6,247 nt of DNA. Origin: JBBSMX01 sp038232935 (GTDB taxonomy: Bacteria; Bacteroidota; Rhodothermia; Rhodothermales; JANQRZ01). A program made the translations under genes and the position numbers. Numbering within the stretch: the stretch's first letter is position 1; each line of letters starts with the position of its first letter. The stretch lies in assembly GCA_038232935.1 (NCBI GenBank), contig JBBSMX010000191.1:1-6247 (forward strand), read 5' to 3'. Shown here piece after piece: positions 1 to 5,963 of the stretch. The notes under the pieces were generated by a model. The model was not told the origin of the DNA and did no database searches. It saw only the letters and a list, made by a program, of their open reading frames with translations.

Positions 1-238
1 AGGCCGCGTTGATGGCGATCTGGTGCGCCGCGAGCGCCGCCGTCCCGAGCAGCCCGATCAACAGCGTCGTCGTAGCGAAGAGGCCGGCTTCGAGCCCGAA
101 GCTCACCCCGATGGGCCAGCCGAGATGGAAGAGCGTGCGCAACGCTACGGGGTCCGGGCGGCGGAGGTGGGTGAGGTCCGCGAGCGCGAAGCCCAAGAGG
201 AGCGCGGGGAGGAGCGCTTTCGTCGTTGCTCTCGGCAT
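1..238 (-). CDS. Signal peptide fused in frame to the C-terminal half of a MATE efflux transporter (partial)
   Basis: The reading frame starts at the ATG at 238-236 and is still open at position 1 (79 residues visible). Residues 1-19 (MPRATTKALLPALLLGFAL) match the signal peptide of the next gene upstream (MPRAETKALLLGALLLGFAL), and the DNA match continues through the 8-bp spacer into the preceding gene. From residue 20 the sequence changes to DLTHLRRPDP, then LGWPIGVSFGLEAGLF and AAHQIAIN. In NorM/MdtK-type MATE transporters (Na+ or H+ driven multidrug antiporters of the inner membrane) this is the linker between the two six-helix halves followed by TM7 and the start of TM8. The normal TM1-TM6 half is therefore missing from this frame. 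The switch falls at about 180/181. It could be a rearranged, probably non-functional half transporter, a fused gene, or an assembly junction. The identity of both parts is clear; the functional status is inferred. Confidence 0.8.
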   Translation of the reverse strand, partial: MPRATTKALLPALLLGFALADLTHLRRPDPVALRTLFHLGWPIGVSFGLEAGLFATTTLLIGLLGTAALAAHQIAINAA

Positions 239-447
239 GGCTCCCCCTAGTCGACGTGGGTGAGCCGCGCCGTCAGCGCCTGCACGGCCCCGCCGGGACC
301 GCTGACCTCCGCGCGCACGAGGTAGAGTCCGGCCGGAAGCGCTGCCCCGCCGAGGGTGAAGCGCCGCGTGCCCGCCGCCACCGGCCCTTCGTGGAGCACC
401 GCCACGGTGCGCCCGAGCACGTCGTAGACCGCCACGCGCACCTCCGA
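181..447 (-). repeat. Direct repeat, left copy: sorting-domain end + spacer + signal-peptide start
   Basis: This stretch matches 1818-2087 in the same orientation. Hand alignment of 239-447 against 1879-2087 gives about 19 mismatches in 209 bases without gaps. The signal-peptide part (181-238 against 1818-1878) also aligns, with one 3-base gap. It holds the last ~66 codons of one gene, the 8-bp spacer, and the first ~19 codons of the next. Homology stops sharply at 180, where MATE coding sequence begins. Confidence 0.85.
241..246 (-). promoter_or_regulatory. Ribosome binding site GGGGAG before the fused MATE frame
   Basis: GGGGAG lies 2 bases before the ATG at 238 and directly follows the TAG stop of the preceding gene. 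It is identical in sequence and spacing to the site at 1881-1886. It supports this ATG as a real start and suggests translational coupling. Confidence 0.5.
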
Positions 448-1878
448 GCGCTCGGCCAGTATGAGGGCGACCGAGGCTTCCTCGGCAAACGGGTTCGGGT
501 AGACCGAGAGCGACGATGCCTCCGGTGCAGCTACGTCGTCCTCGCCCGCCGTCGTGGGGAGCACCTCCATCACGAGCGGCACTTCTACCGCCTCGCCCGT
601 CGCCGCGTCGAACGCCTGCAACGCCGAGGTGTAGTCGCCGACCTCGCGGGCTCCCGCCCGGAACGTGAGTGTGATCTCGCGGCTCGCGCCTGGAGCCAGC
701 GTCCCGTCCCAAGCCCCTTCCGGCCCCGCGTCCAGCGAGAGCCAACTTGGCGGGAGTGGGTGCGGGCGCACCGCCACAATGCCGTGGGGGGCGCTGTACA
801 CGTAGTACAGCACGCCGTTCGGGTCGAGCCGACTCCGCAGCGACTGCCCATTAACGTCGAGGTCGCTACCGCCAGCAAGCAGCGGCGTCGGCGTCTCGAT
901 CCCACTCCAGTGCCCGTAGGCGTCGAGCGCCACGATCCGCGTCACGCGGAAGTCGCCGGGGCGGTTCACCCCGATCTCGATCCACACCCCTTCACCGGGG
1001 TCCGCGCTCGGCTCCTCGGGGGCCGTGCCGACGAGGTCACGGTGGGCATCTACGACGAAGGCGAGCGTGTTGCCGGGGTAGGCATCCTGCTCGACGGGGT
1101 AGCCCTCGATCACGTTGCCCAACGTGTCGATAGCCCAGAGGTTGTCGTTGGCGAAGTCGAGGTAGTAGTAGCGGTCTGCCACAGCGTCGTAGACGGCCCC
1201 GGTGGGGATGCCGGTGTCGGCAGGCTCCGGGGCCTCCTCCGCAATCGGCACCTCGATCCGCCGCCCGGTCGCGTTCCCATCGAGGTCCCCTTCGAGCAGC
1301 AGCACGCGCTCGTAGCCGAAACAGTTGTCGATGGAGCAGGGGTGCTCGCCGTTGGTCCACCACAGCGTTCCGGTGTCGGCGTTGTAGGTGATGCCGTTCG
1401 TGGCGTTGAAGGGCGCGACCTCTTCGACGAAGGGGTGCTCAAAAGACCGCACGTACTCGAGGTCCGGTGTTAATTCATAAGTCCGGCCGAGAGCTCCGAC
1501 ATCAGCGGCGAAGAGGCGGCCATCGGACATCATGGTGAGGCCGTAAATGTCCCACCTCACAAAGGGGATGTCCGCTTCGGTGATGCGAAAGAGTTCCTCG
1601 CCATACTCTCCGCACGCGCTGCTGAGCGCATCCGAGGCCAGCCGTGGCCCCTCGGGGCCGTCCTCTAGCGGACGACCGAACGAGAGGCAGAACATGAGTG
1701 GCTCCGCCCCTGCGTTCGTCAACGTCAGCGTCCGTTGTGCCTCCTCGCCCGGCAACAGCAACACACTCAGATCTGCGGGTTCCGTGACCAACTGCGCCCG
1801 TGCCGGAGCGCTCCCCCCGAGCGCGAAGCCCAGGAGGAGCGCCCCGAGAAGTAGCGCTTTCGTTTCTGCTCTCGGCAT
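247..1878 (-). CDS. Secreted beta-propeller / Ig-like protein with T9SS type A sorting domain
   Basis: The product has 543 residues. Residues 1-29 form a Sec signal peptide with likely cleavage after APARA (before QLVTEP). Residues about 30-70 look like an Ig-like strand-rich domain (LPGEEAQRTLTLTNAGAEPL). Residues about 100-375 are repetitive beta-propeller-like sequence (YGLTMMSDGRLFAAD, NGITYNADTGTLWWTN, GAVYDAVADRYYYLDF, VARP-type blade ends). Residues about 376-440 form a second Ig-like or BACON-like domain (PSWLSLD ... LAPGASREITLTF). Residues 454-543 are the T9SS type A sorting domain (LSVYPNPF, VYDVLGRTVAVL, LPAGLYLVRAE). The protein should be exported by Sec and then the T9SS, with the C-terminal domain removed or anchored at the surface. 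No catalytic motif was recognised; cysteines at 64, 89, 181 and 186 could form disulfides. The start is chosen for the signal peptide and the GGGGAG site. It lies 8 bp after the upstream gene and 8 bp before the next. The specific function is unknown. Confidence 0.93.
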   Translation of the reverse strand: MPRAETKALLLGALLLGFALGGSAPARAQLVTEPADLSVLLLPGEEAQRTLTLTNAGAEPLMFCLSFGRPLEDGPEGPRLASDALSSACGEYGEELFRITEADIPFVRWDIYGLTMMSDGRLFAADVGALGRTYELTPDLEYVRSFEHPFVEEVAPFNATNGITYNADTGTLWWTNGEHPCSIDNCFGYERVLLLEGDLDGNATGRRIEVPIAEEAPEPADTGIPTGAVYDAVADRYYYLDFANDNLWAIDTLGNVIEGYPVEQDAYPGNTLAFVVDAHRDLVGTAPEEPSADPGEGVWIEIGVNRPGDFRVTRIVALDAYGHWSGIETPTPLLAGGSDLDVNGQSLRSRLDPNGVLYYVYSAPHGIVAVRPHPLPPSWLSLDAGPEGAWDGTLAPGASREITLTFRAGAREVGDYTSALQAFDAATGEAVEVPLVMEVLPTTAGEDDVAAPEASSLSVYPNPFAEEASVALILAERSEVRVAVYDVLGRTVAVLHEGPVAAGTRRFTLGGAALPAGLYLVRAEVSGPGGAVQALTARLTHVD

Positions 1879-2087
1879 GGCTCCCCCTAGTCGACGTGAG
1901 TGAGCCGCGCCGTCAGCGCCTGCACGTCCCCGCCGGGACCGCTGATCTCCGCGCGGACGAGGTAGAGCCCCGCCGGGAGTCCCGCCCCACCGAGCGTGAA
2001 GCGCCGCGTGCCCGCCTCCACCGGCCCCTCGTGGAGCACCGCCACCGTGCGGCCGAGCACGTCGTAGACCACCACGCGGACCTCGGA
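1818..2087 (-). repeat. Direct repeat, right copy: sorting-domain end + spacer + signal-peptide start
   Basis: This is the partner of 181-447. It spans the last ~66 codons of the M6-like peptidase gene (from SEVRV to the terminal LTHVD and TAG), the 8-bp spacer, and the first ~19 codons of the beta-propeller gene. The two encoded sorting-domain tails differ at only about 5 of 66 residues, while the residues just ahead (about 1050-1066 of the peptidase) diverge. The homology block is therefore bounded on both sides. Confidence 0.85.
1881..1886 (-). promoter_or_regulatory. Ribosome binding site GGGGAG before the beta-propeller gene
   Basis: GGGGAG sits in the 8-bp gap between the TAG stop (1889-1887) and the ATG (1878-1876). 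The short gap implies that the two genes share a transcript and that translation is coupled. Confidence 0.55.
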
Positions 2088-5000
2088 GGCCGCTGCCACG
2101 GACACCTCCACCCCGGCCTTGCGGCCGAACGGGTTCGGGTACACCGCGAGCGCCGGGCTATCGGGTATCGTGCCGGTCTCGCCTCGCGTAGCGGCCTCCA
2201 CCGGCGCGGAACCGCGCGCCGCCTGCTCATCCCCTCGCGCCCCCGTCTCCCCGGCGCGCTCGGCGTAGACGACCGCCAGCGCGAGCAGCGGCTCGGCCTC
2301 TGCTTCGTCGGCTTCGGCTGCCACCGCCTCCACGAGCGCTGCTGCCCCCGCGTAGTCCCCGGTCGAGGCCGCGACGTGCGCTTCCACCATGTGCAGCACG
2401 CCGAGCACCCGCACTGACTCCACCCTTGGAGCCCACGCCGTCACGAGCGCCTCTGCCTCTTCGTAGTCCCCGGCCGCGAGCGCGTCGAGCGCTTCCGCCG
2501 TGAGCGCGGCCTCGGCCGTCGCCCGCAGCCCCTCGGGGAGATTCGGGTTGTTCAGCCGCGCCCGCAGCGAGCGCAGCAGCCCGAACGTCGCCCCGTGCTC
2601 ACCGAGGTCGTCGTCGCGGTCCTGCTTGTGAAAACCGCGCAGGCGGCGGACCAGCCCGGCCGACGAGTCGGCGGCGGGGTCGGCCTGGAGCGCGCCGCGT
2701 GCTGCCCGGATCGCCGCACGGAGCGCTTCACGCTCGCCGCGCCCGGCGATGCTCTCGTTCGTGGCGAAGCTACCCGCAGCAGTCTCGGCACGGAGTGCCC
2801 GACCCGTCGGCGATGTCGGCGGCGACGGTCGCTGAACTATTTCGCATATGCCGAGCGTGGGGTCGCTCGTGCGATACGGGAGGAAGTCCACCGAGCCGAG
2901 CGGGGAGAAGTCGCCCCCCGAGGGGCCACCCGCCGCGCCCCACCACGTATAGAACGCCTCCACATCGTCCTTCTGCCCGCCCACGTTGTTCCCGTTGTAG
3001 ACGAGCAGGCCGCCCGTGTCGAAGATCGCGTTGTCGCCGCTGGAGGTCGAGGCATCGCCGACGAGGGCGTACCCCCCGTTCGAGATGTGGAGTTCGGTCC
3101 CCGCGCTGTTGGCGATGCGGGTCTCGCCCTGCACGTTGAAGAGGCTGAGGTAGAGGTCGGCCCCAGGAAGGACCGTAGCCCCCTCGCGCTTGATCCCCCC
3201 GTTGTCCTCGATGCAGTTCCTCGGGAAGGCGTCCACGCGGGCATTCGCCGTGTAGAGCCCGCCGCCGCCGTTATCCCGGATGAACGTCCCCTCGATCTTG
3301 GCCGTAGCGTCGATGGCACGCACGCCGTAGCCGGTGTTGCTCTCCACGACCGAGTCGAGCAGGTCGAAGTCGCTGCGGCAGGAGCCAAAGCAGAACACCG
3401 CGCCGTCGATGGTCTCGGGAATCCCGCTGCGGATCCCGGTCCCGTTCTGCTCCACCGTGGAGCCGCTGACGACGGTGCCGTCGTCGGATAGCACGTCGAG
3501 CCCGACGGTGTTGTGGCGGAGCGTGACGCCCGCGAGCGTCGCCGTGCCGGGCTCATACACCGTGACGCCGACCGTCGCCTCCTCGACGATGGTCCCCGCC
3601 CCGGCGTCGAAGGTGCCGGCGACGGCGATGCCCCCCCAGCCCTGTCCGGTGGTCGCCTCGGTGAACGTCGTACCGTCAGCCACGAGGTCTCCCTCAGCAA
3701 TGAGCCGCGATCCGGGTCCAAAGGCGAGGGTGGCTCCGCTCGCCACCTCAAGCCGCGCCCCCTCGTCCACCACGAGCCCACCGACGAAAGCGAGGTAAAT
3801 ACCGCTTTGGACGGTGAGCGTTGCGCCGTCGGTGACGCGGACTTCGTTGGGAAAGACCGTGCCGCCGGTCTCATTACCCATCCACGAGTCGGCACGGATG
3901 AACACGACAGGGGCGGCGCGGAAGTCAGCGTAGAAGTCGAACGCTATTGTAGAGTCAGGGTCTCCTACGACGTAGCGAATGTCGTCGACGGCTTGCCAAC
4001 TCGGTTGATACCCACTGGGGTACTCGGTCCATCCGTTGATGTTGGGCCGGGTCCACGGCGTAAGCTGGGCTTTCTGTCCTGATCCCCCATACATCACTCC
4101 ACTATAGATGGGATACTCGACAGGCAGGTTCAGGATATTCTGCGCGGGGAGCACGTCCCGCTCGGACGAGGTCACCTTGAACGTCGCGAGCAGCCCCGTC
4201 TCTAGCAGGCCGATATCCTGGGCGGGGGTCTGGTAGACCTGCTCGAAGAACCCGCTCCGCTGACGGTTCGACAGGAACACCGTGTTGCCCGATGCGTCGC
4301 CCGAGAGCGCGATACTCGCGGCCTCTCCTCCGCCATAAAGAGGAGAGAGCGTACCCGCACCTGAGGTGGTCAGTACAGGGGCATCGATCCAGCCGAGGAG
4401 GTCCCGCTCGTGGGTCGAGATGGCGAGCTCGTGGACCGTCCCCTCGGCGGACATGAGCGCGTACCGGGTGATGTCGGAATCGATAGGAACATCGTTGCCA
4501 GTGAAGGCACCGAGGTGACCGAAGAAGTCTTTCCAGAGGTCGTGGCCGTATTCGTGGGCCATGACACGGACGTAATGAAAGTGCGGACGGTACTGGTACC
4601 GCCCGCCCGCCAGCCCCATCGTGTAGCTGCCGGACTGACCTGAGTTGATGCTGATGGTGGTGTTCTGCGAAGGGCTATAGTATTGCAAGCTCGCAAATAT
4701 TCCGGAAACCCCGGACCAGCAGGAGCTGGAGCACTCGCGCGCACGGAGAAGGAAGAAGATGTGGTCAACTACTTGGTCGCCGTTGAGGTCGTAATCGCCG
4801 AAATCGTACCCCTGCACGAAGAGCGAATCAAGCACCTCTTCCGTGAGTTGCCCGAGTCCCGAATAGTCGTCTTCGTCCATCTTCGAGACGTGGACGTAGG
4901 GAACGACATCGCCGTAGAGAACATGCCGCCCAGGAGCGCCGGCCTGCGGGCGCGATTGCTCGTAATAGTAGCTGGAAATCGTCGAGTCGCGGAACGCAGC

Positions 5001-5288
5001 CGGGGCGGGAGTTGGATCGATCAGCCCTGTAGCGAAGGCCGGAAGCTCGCTCGGATCAGTCGTCAGCGGCCAGTCGAGCACGTTCCACGGTGGCGTGGAG
5101 TTGTCGTCGCGGTACTTGACGAGGACCACGAGGGCGCGGACAGTGTCTCCGTCCACGATACCGCCGGAGGTAGACTGACCCCCACCAGTCTCGCCGCAAA
5201 AGGTGGTGTCGGGAAGCTGACCATGGGCGACCCCGGCGCAGCAGATGATGAGCGTGACGAAGAGACAAGTGAGATAGCGAGCACACAT
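1887..5288 (-). CDS. Secreted M6-like metallopeptidase with beta-helix, TPR-like region and T9SS sorting domain
   Basis: The product has 1133 residues from the ATG at 5288. The frame stays open 213 codons further upstream, but only this start gives a signal peptide (residues 1-23, likely cleavage AHG/QLPD), and the extension is low-complexity and crosses another gene. Residues about 45-305 resemble M6 (immune inhibitor A type) peptidases: RALVVLVKYRDD, the calcium-loop-like YDLNGDQVVD (166-175), the zinc motif HEYGH (245-249) with E246 as expected catalytic base, YALMSAEG (276-283) and ERDLLGW (294-300). The residues after HEYGHDL are WKDFFGH instead of the usual GLPDxYD, so the third zinc ligand is uncertain. 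Residues about 478-800 form a right-handed parallel beta-helix (GVTLRHNTVGLDV, DSVVESNTGYGVRA, TWWGAAGGPSG). Residues about 850-1010 are Ala-rich helical with TPR-like pairs (LAAGDYEEAEAL, AASTGDYAGAAAL). Residues 1044-1133 are the T9SS type A sorting domain. It likely acts as a surface or secreted protease, possibly binding polysaccharide through the beta-helix; substrate unknown. Confidence 0.92.
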   Translation of the reverse strand: MCARYLTCLFVTLIICCAGVAHGQLPDTTFCGETGGGQSTSGGIVDGDTVRALVVLVKYRDDNSTPPWNVLDWPLTTDPSELPAFATGLIDPTPAPAAFRDSTISSYYYEQSRPQAGAPGRHVLYGDVVPYVHVSKMDEDDYSGLGQLTEEVLDSLFVQGYDFGDYDLNGDQVVDHIFFLLRARECSSSCWSGVSGIFASLQYYSPSQNTTISINSGQSGSYTMGLAGGRYQYRPHFHYVRVMAHEYGHDLWKDFFGHLGAFTGNDVPIDSDITRYALMSAEGTVHELAISTHERDLLGWIDAPVLTTSGAGTLSPLYGGGEAASIALSGDASGNTVFLSNRQRSGFFEQVYQTPAQDIGLLETGLLATFKVTSSERDVLPAQNILNLPVEYPIYSGVMYGGSGQKAQLTPWTRPNINGWTEYPSGYQPSWQAVDDIRYVVGDPDSTIAFDFYADFRAAPVVFIRADSWMGNETGGTVFPNEVRVTDGATLTVQSGIYLAFVGGLVVDEGARLEVASGATLAFGPGSRLIAEGDLVADGTTFTEATTGQGWGGIAVAGTFDAGAGTIVEEATVGVTVYEPGTATLAGVTLRHNTVGLDVLSDDGTVVSGSTVEQNGTGIRSGIPETIDGAVFCFGSCRSDFDLLDSVVESNTGYGVRAIDATAKIEGTFIRDNGGGGLYTANARVDAFPRNCIEDNGGIKREGATVLPGADLYLSLFNVQGETRIANSAGTELHISNGGYALVGDASTSSGDNAIFDTGGLLVYNGNNVGGQKDDVEAFYTWWGAAGGPSGGDFSPLGSVDFLPYRTSDPTLGICEIVQRPSPPTSPTGRALRAETAAGSFATNESIAGRGEREALRAAIRAARGALQADPAADSSAGLVRRLRGFHKQDRDDDLGEHGATFGLLRSLRARLNNPNLPEGLRATAEAALTAEALDALAAGDYEEAEALVTAWAPRVESVRVLGVLHMVEAHVAASTGDYAGAAALVEAVAAEADEAEAEPLLALAVVYAERAGETGARGDEQAARGSAPVEAATRGETGTIPDSPALAVYPNPFGRKAGVEVSVAAASEVRVVVYDVLGRTVAVLHEGPVEAGTRRFTLGGAGLPAGLYLVRAEISGPGGDVQALTARLTHVD

Positions 5289-5443
5289 GACTGTAGAGGG
5301 CTGGGTGCGCGGTGTCGCCTCTTTCTCTGCCTTGGCCGTCCCGACGCTCTCTTCACATCTACGACACGCACACGGTGGGTTGGTAAGTGGTGGAGCTATC
5401 GATGCACCGGGGTTTAGATGGTCAGGGTTGCTACGTGATCGGT
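5289..5443. other. Intergenic gap before the M6-like peptidase gene
   Basis: These 155 bases separate the truncated FG-GAP frame from the peptidase start. No intrinsic terminator (stem plus T-tract) was seen. A TAGATGTG element at 5361-5354 (minus strand) is one base off the Bacteroidota -7 consensus TAnnTTTG, but it lacks a TTTG at the right distance. No purine-rich ribosome site precedes the ATG, which is common in Bacteroidota. Confidence 0.4.
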
Positions 5444-5695
5444 TCAGTAGCCGAGGTAGAGCAGCTTCGTCGCAATCACCTCGGACGCGCCAATGCGGAA
5501 GTAACGAAGATACCGCCAGCGTCCGTTGTTGCCGGGAGCCCCGACGCACGCCCACGTCCCGTCGTCGGCGACAGCGGCGGAGAAGTCGTCTTGGTAGTAG
5601 GGGCTGGTCGGGACGAGGCGGGTGACCGGCTGCGCCTCGGTACGAGGGAACGCGACGGCAATAAGAAAGACAAAGAAGAGGAAAGCCTGTCGCAT
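5444..5695 (-). pseudogene. Truncated, frameshifted FG-GAP beta-propeller secreted protein (remnant)
   Basis: The frame from the ATG at 5695 encodes 83 residues. Residues 1-21 are a clear signal peptide (MRQAFLFFVFLIAVAFP, cleavage near TEA/QPV). Residues about 24-57 (VTRLVPTS ... QDDFSAAVADDGTWACVGAPGNN) fit the first FG-GAP (integrin-alpha-like propeller) repeat, where D-F-x-x-A-V-A and V-G-A-P are typical. After GNN the in-frame reading loses the repeat pattern, but the +1 frame at 5523-5503 reads DAGGIFV, the expected continuation. The original frame from 5500 then reads FRIGASEVIATKLL, again repeat-like, before a stop at 5444. This suggests two compensating indels and loss of the remaining repeats and sorting domain. 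Full-length family members carry several repeats. It could instead be a small expressed secreted protein; the frameshift reading is inferred. Confidence 0.6.
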
Positions 5696-5718
5696 GAACC
5701 CACCCGAATGCTTGACTA

Positions 5719-5750
5719 TCAACGTAAAGCCTCGGGGATTCTTTTGCAAA
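5719..5750 (-). promoter_or_regulatory. Candidate Bacteroidota-type promoter (TTTG / TACGTTGA) before the FG-GAP frame
   Basis: On the minus strand TTTG (5750-5747) is followed by 20 bases and then TACGTTGA (5726-5719). The Bacteroidota sigma-ABfr consensus is TTTG and TAnnTTTG separated by about 19-21 bases, so the -33 box is exact and the -7 box partial. The predicted start of transcription would be near 5712, leaving a leader of about 17 bases before the ATG at 5695. The region is also more AT-rich than its surroundings. Whether transcripts read on into the peptidase operon is unknown. Confidence 0.35.
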
Positions 5751-5888
5751 TACTTCACACATCGGTAACGCTCGCAGTTCTTCGAACGGGGTCCTCTGCC
5801 ACCGGATGTGGGGACGGACCCGGCCAGGGTGACCACGAGAGTCGCCTCTACGGATGCTCGACTCCGGAGGTAATGCTGGAACCGGACA

Positions 5889-5908
5889 GGGCGAGGCACG
5901 CCTTGCCC
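5889..5908. repeat. Intergenic palindrome with 9-bp arms (REP-like)
   Basis: GGGCGAGGC (5889-5897) and GCCTTGCCC (5900-5908) pair over 9 positions with one G-T wobble and a 2-base loop. The sequence CCCCTAC follows on the right. No T-tract follows on either strand, so it does not look like an intrinsic terminator. It resembles the short dispersed GTAGGGGC...GCCCCTAC-type intergenic palindromes I recall from other GC-rich bacteria; that membership is inferred. Confidence 0.5.
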
Positions 5909-5963
5909 CTACGAGAGCGGAGCGCATCGGTCTCGATACCTTTTCCAGCTTCCTCCCACACCT

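Noticed and set aside
226..1473. Long open frame on the plus strand opposite the beta-propeller gene
   Set aside because: It is Arg/His/Val-rich with no domain or signal peptide and mirrors the codon bias of the clear minus-strand gene. It is an antisense shadow of GC-rich coding DNA.
2595..4082. Plus-strand open frames opposite the beta-helix region
   Set aside because: Translations are Arg/Val/His-rich without recognisable motifs, whereas the minus strand encodes an uninterrupted multidomain protein.
5354..5361. TAGATGTG as a promoter -7 box for the peptidase gene
   Set aside because: One base off consensus, but no TTTG element lies 19-21 bases upstream; too weak to call.
5839..5864. 6-bp inverted repeat GAGTCG / CGACTC
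   Set aside because: Short arms with a 14-base loop and no T-tract; expected by chance in GC-rich DNA.
5889..5908. Palindrome as intrinsic terminator of the right-hand MATE gene
   Set aside because: It lies about 55 bases past the stop, but neither strand has a run of T after the stem.
5289..5927. 213-codon N-terminal extension of the peptidase frame
   Set aside because: It lacks a signal peptide at its start, is Arg/Pro-rich, crosses the FG-GAP frame in another phase, and would bury the good signal peptide that starts at 5288.
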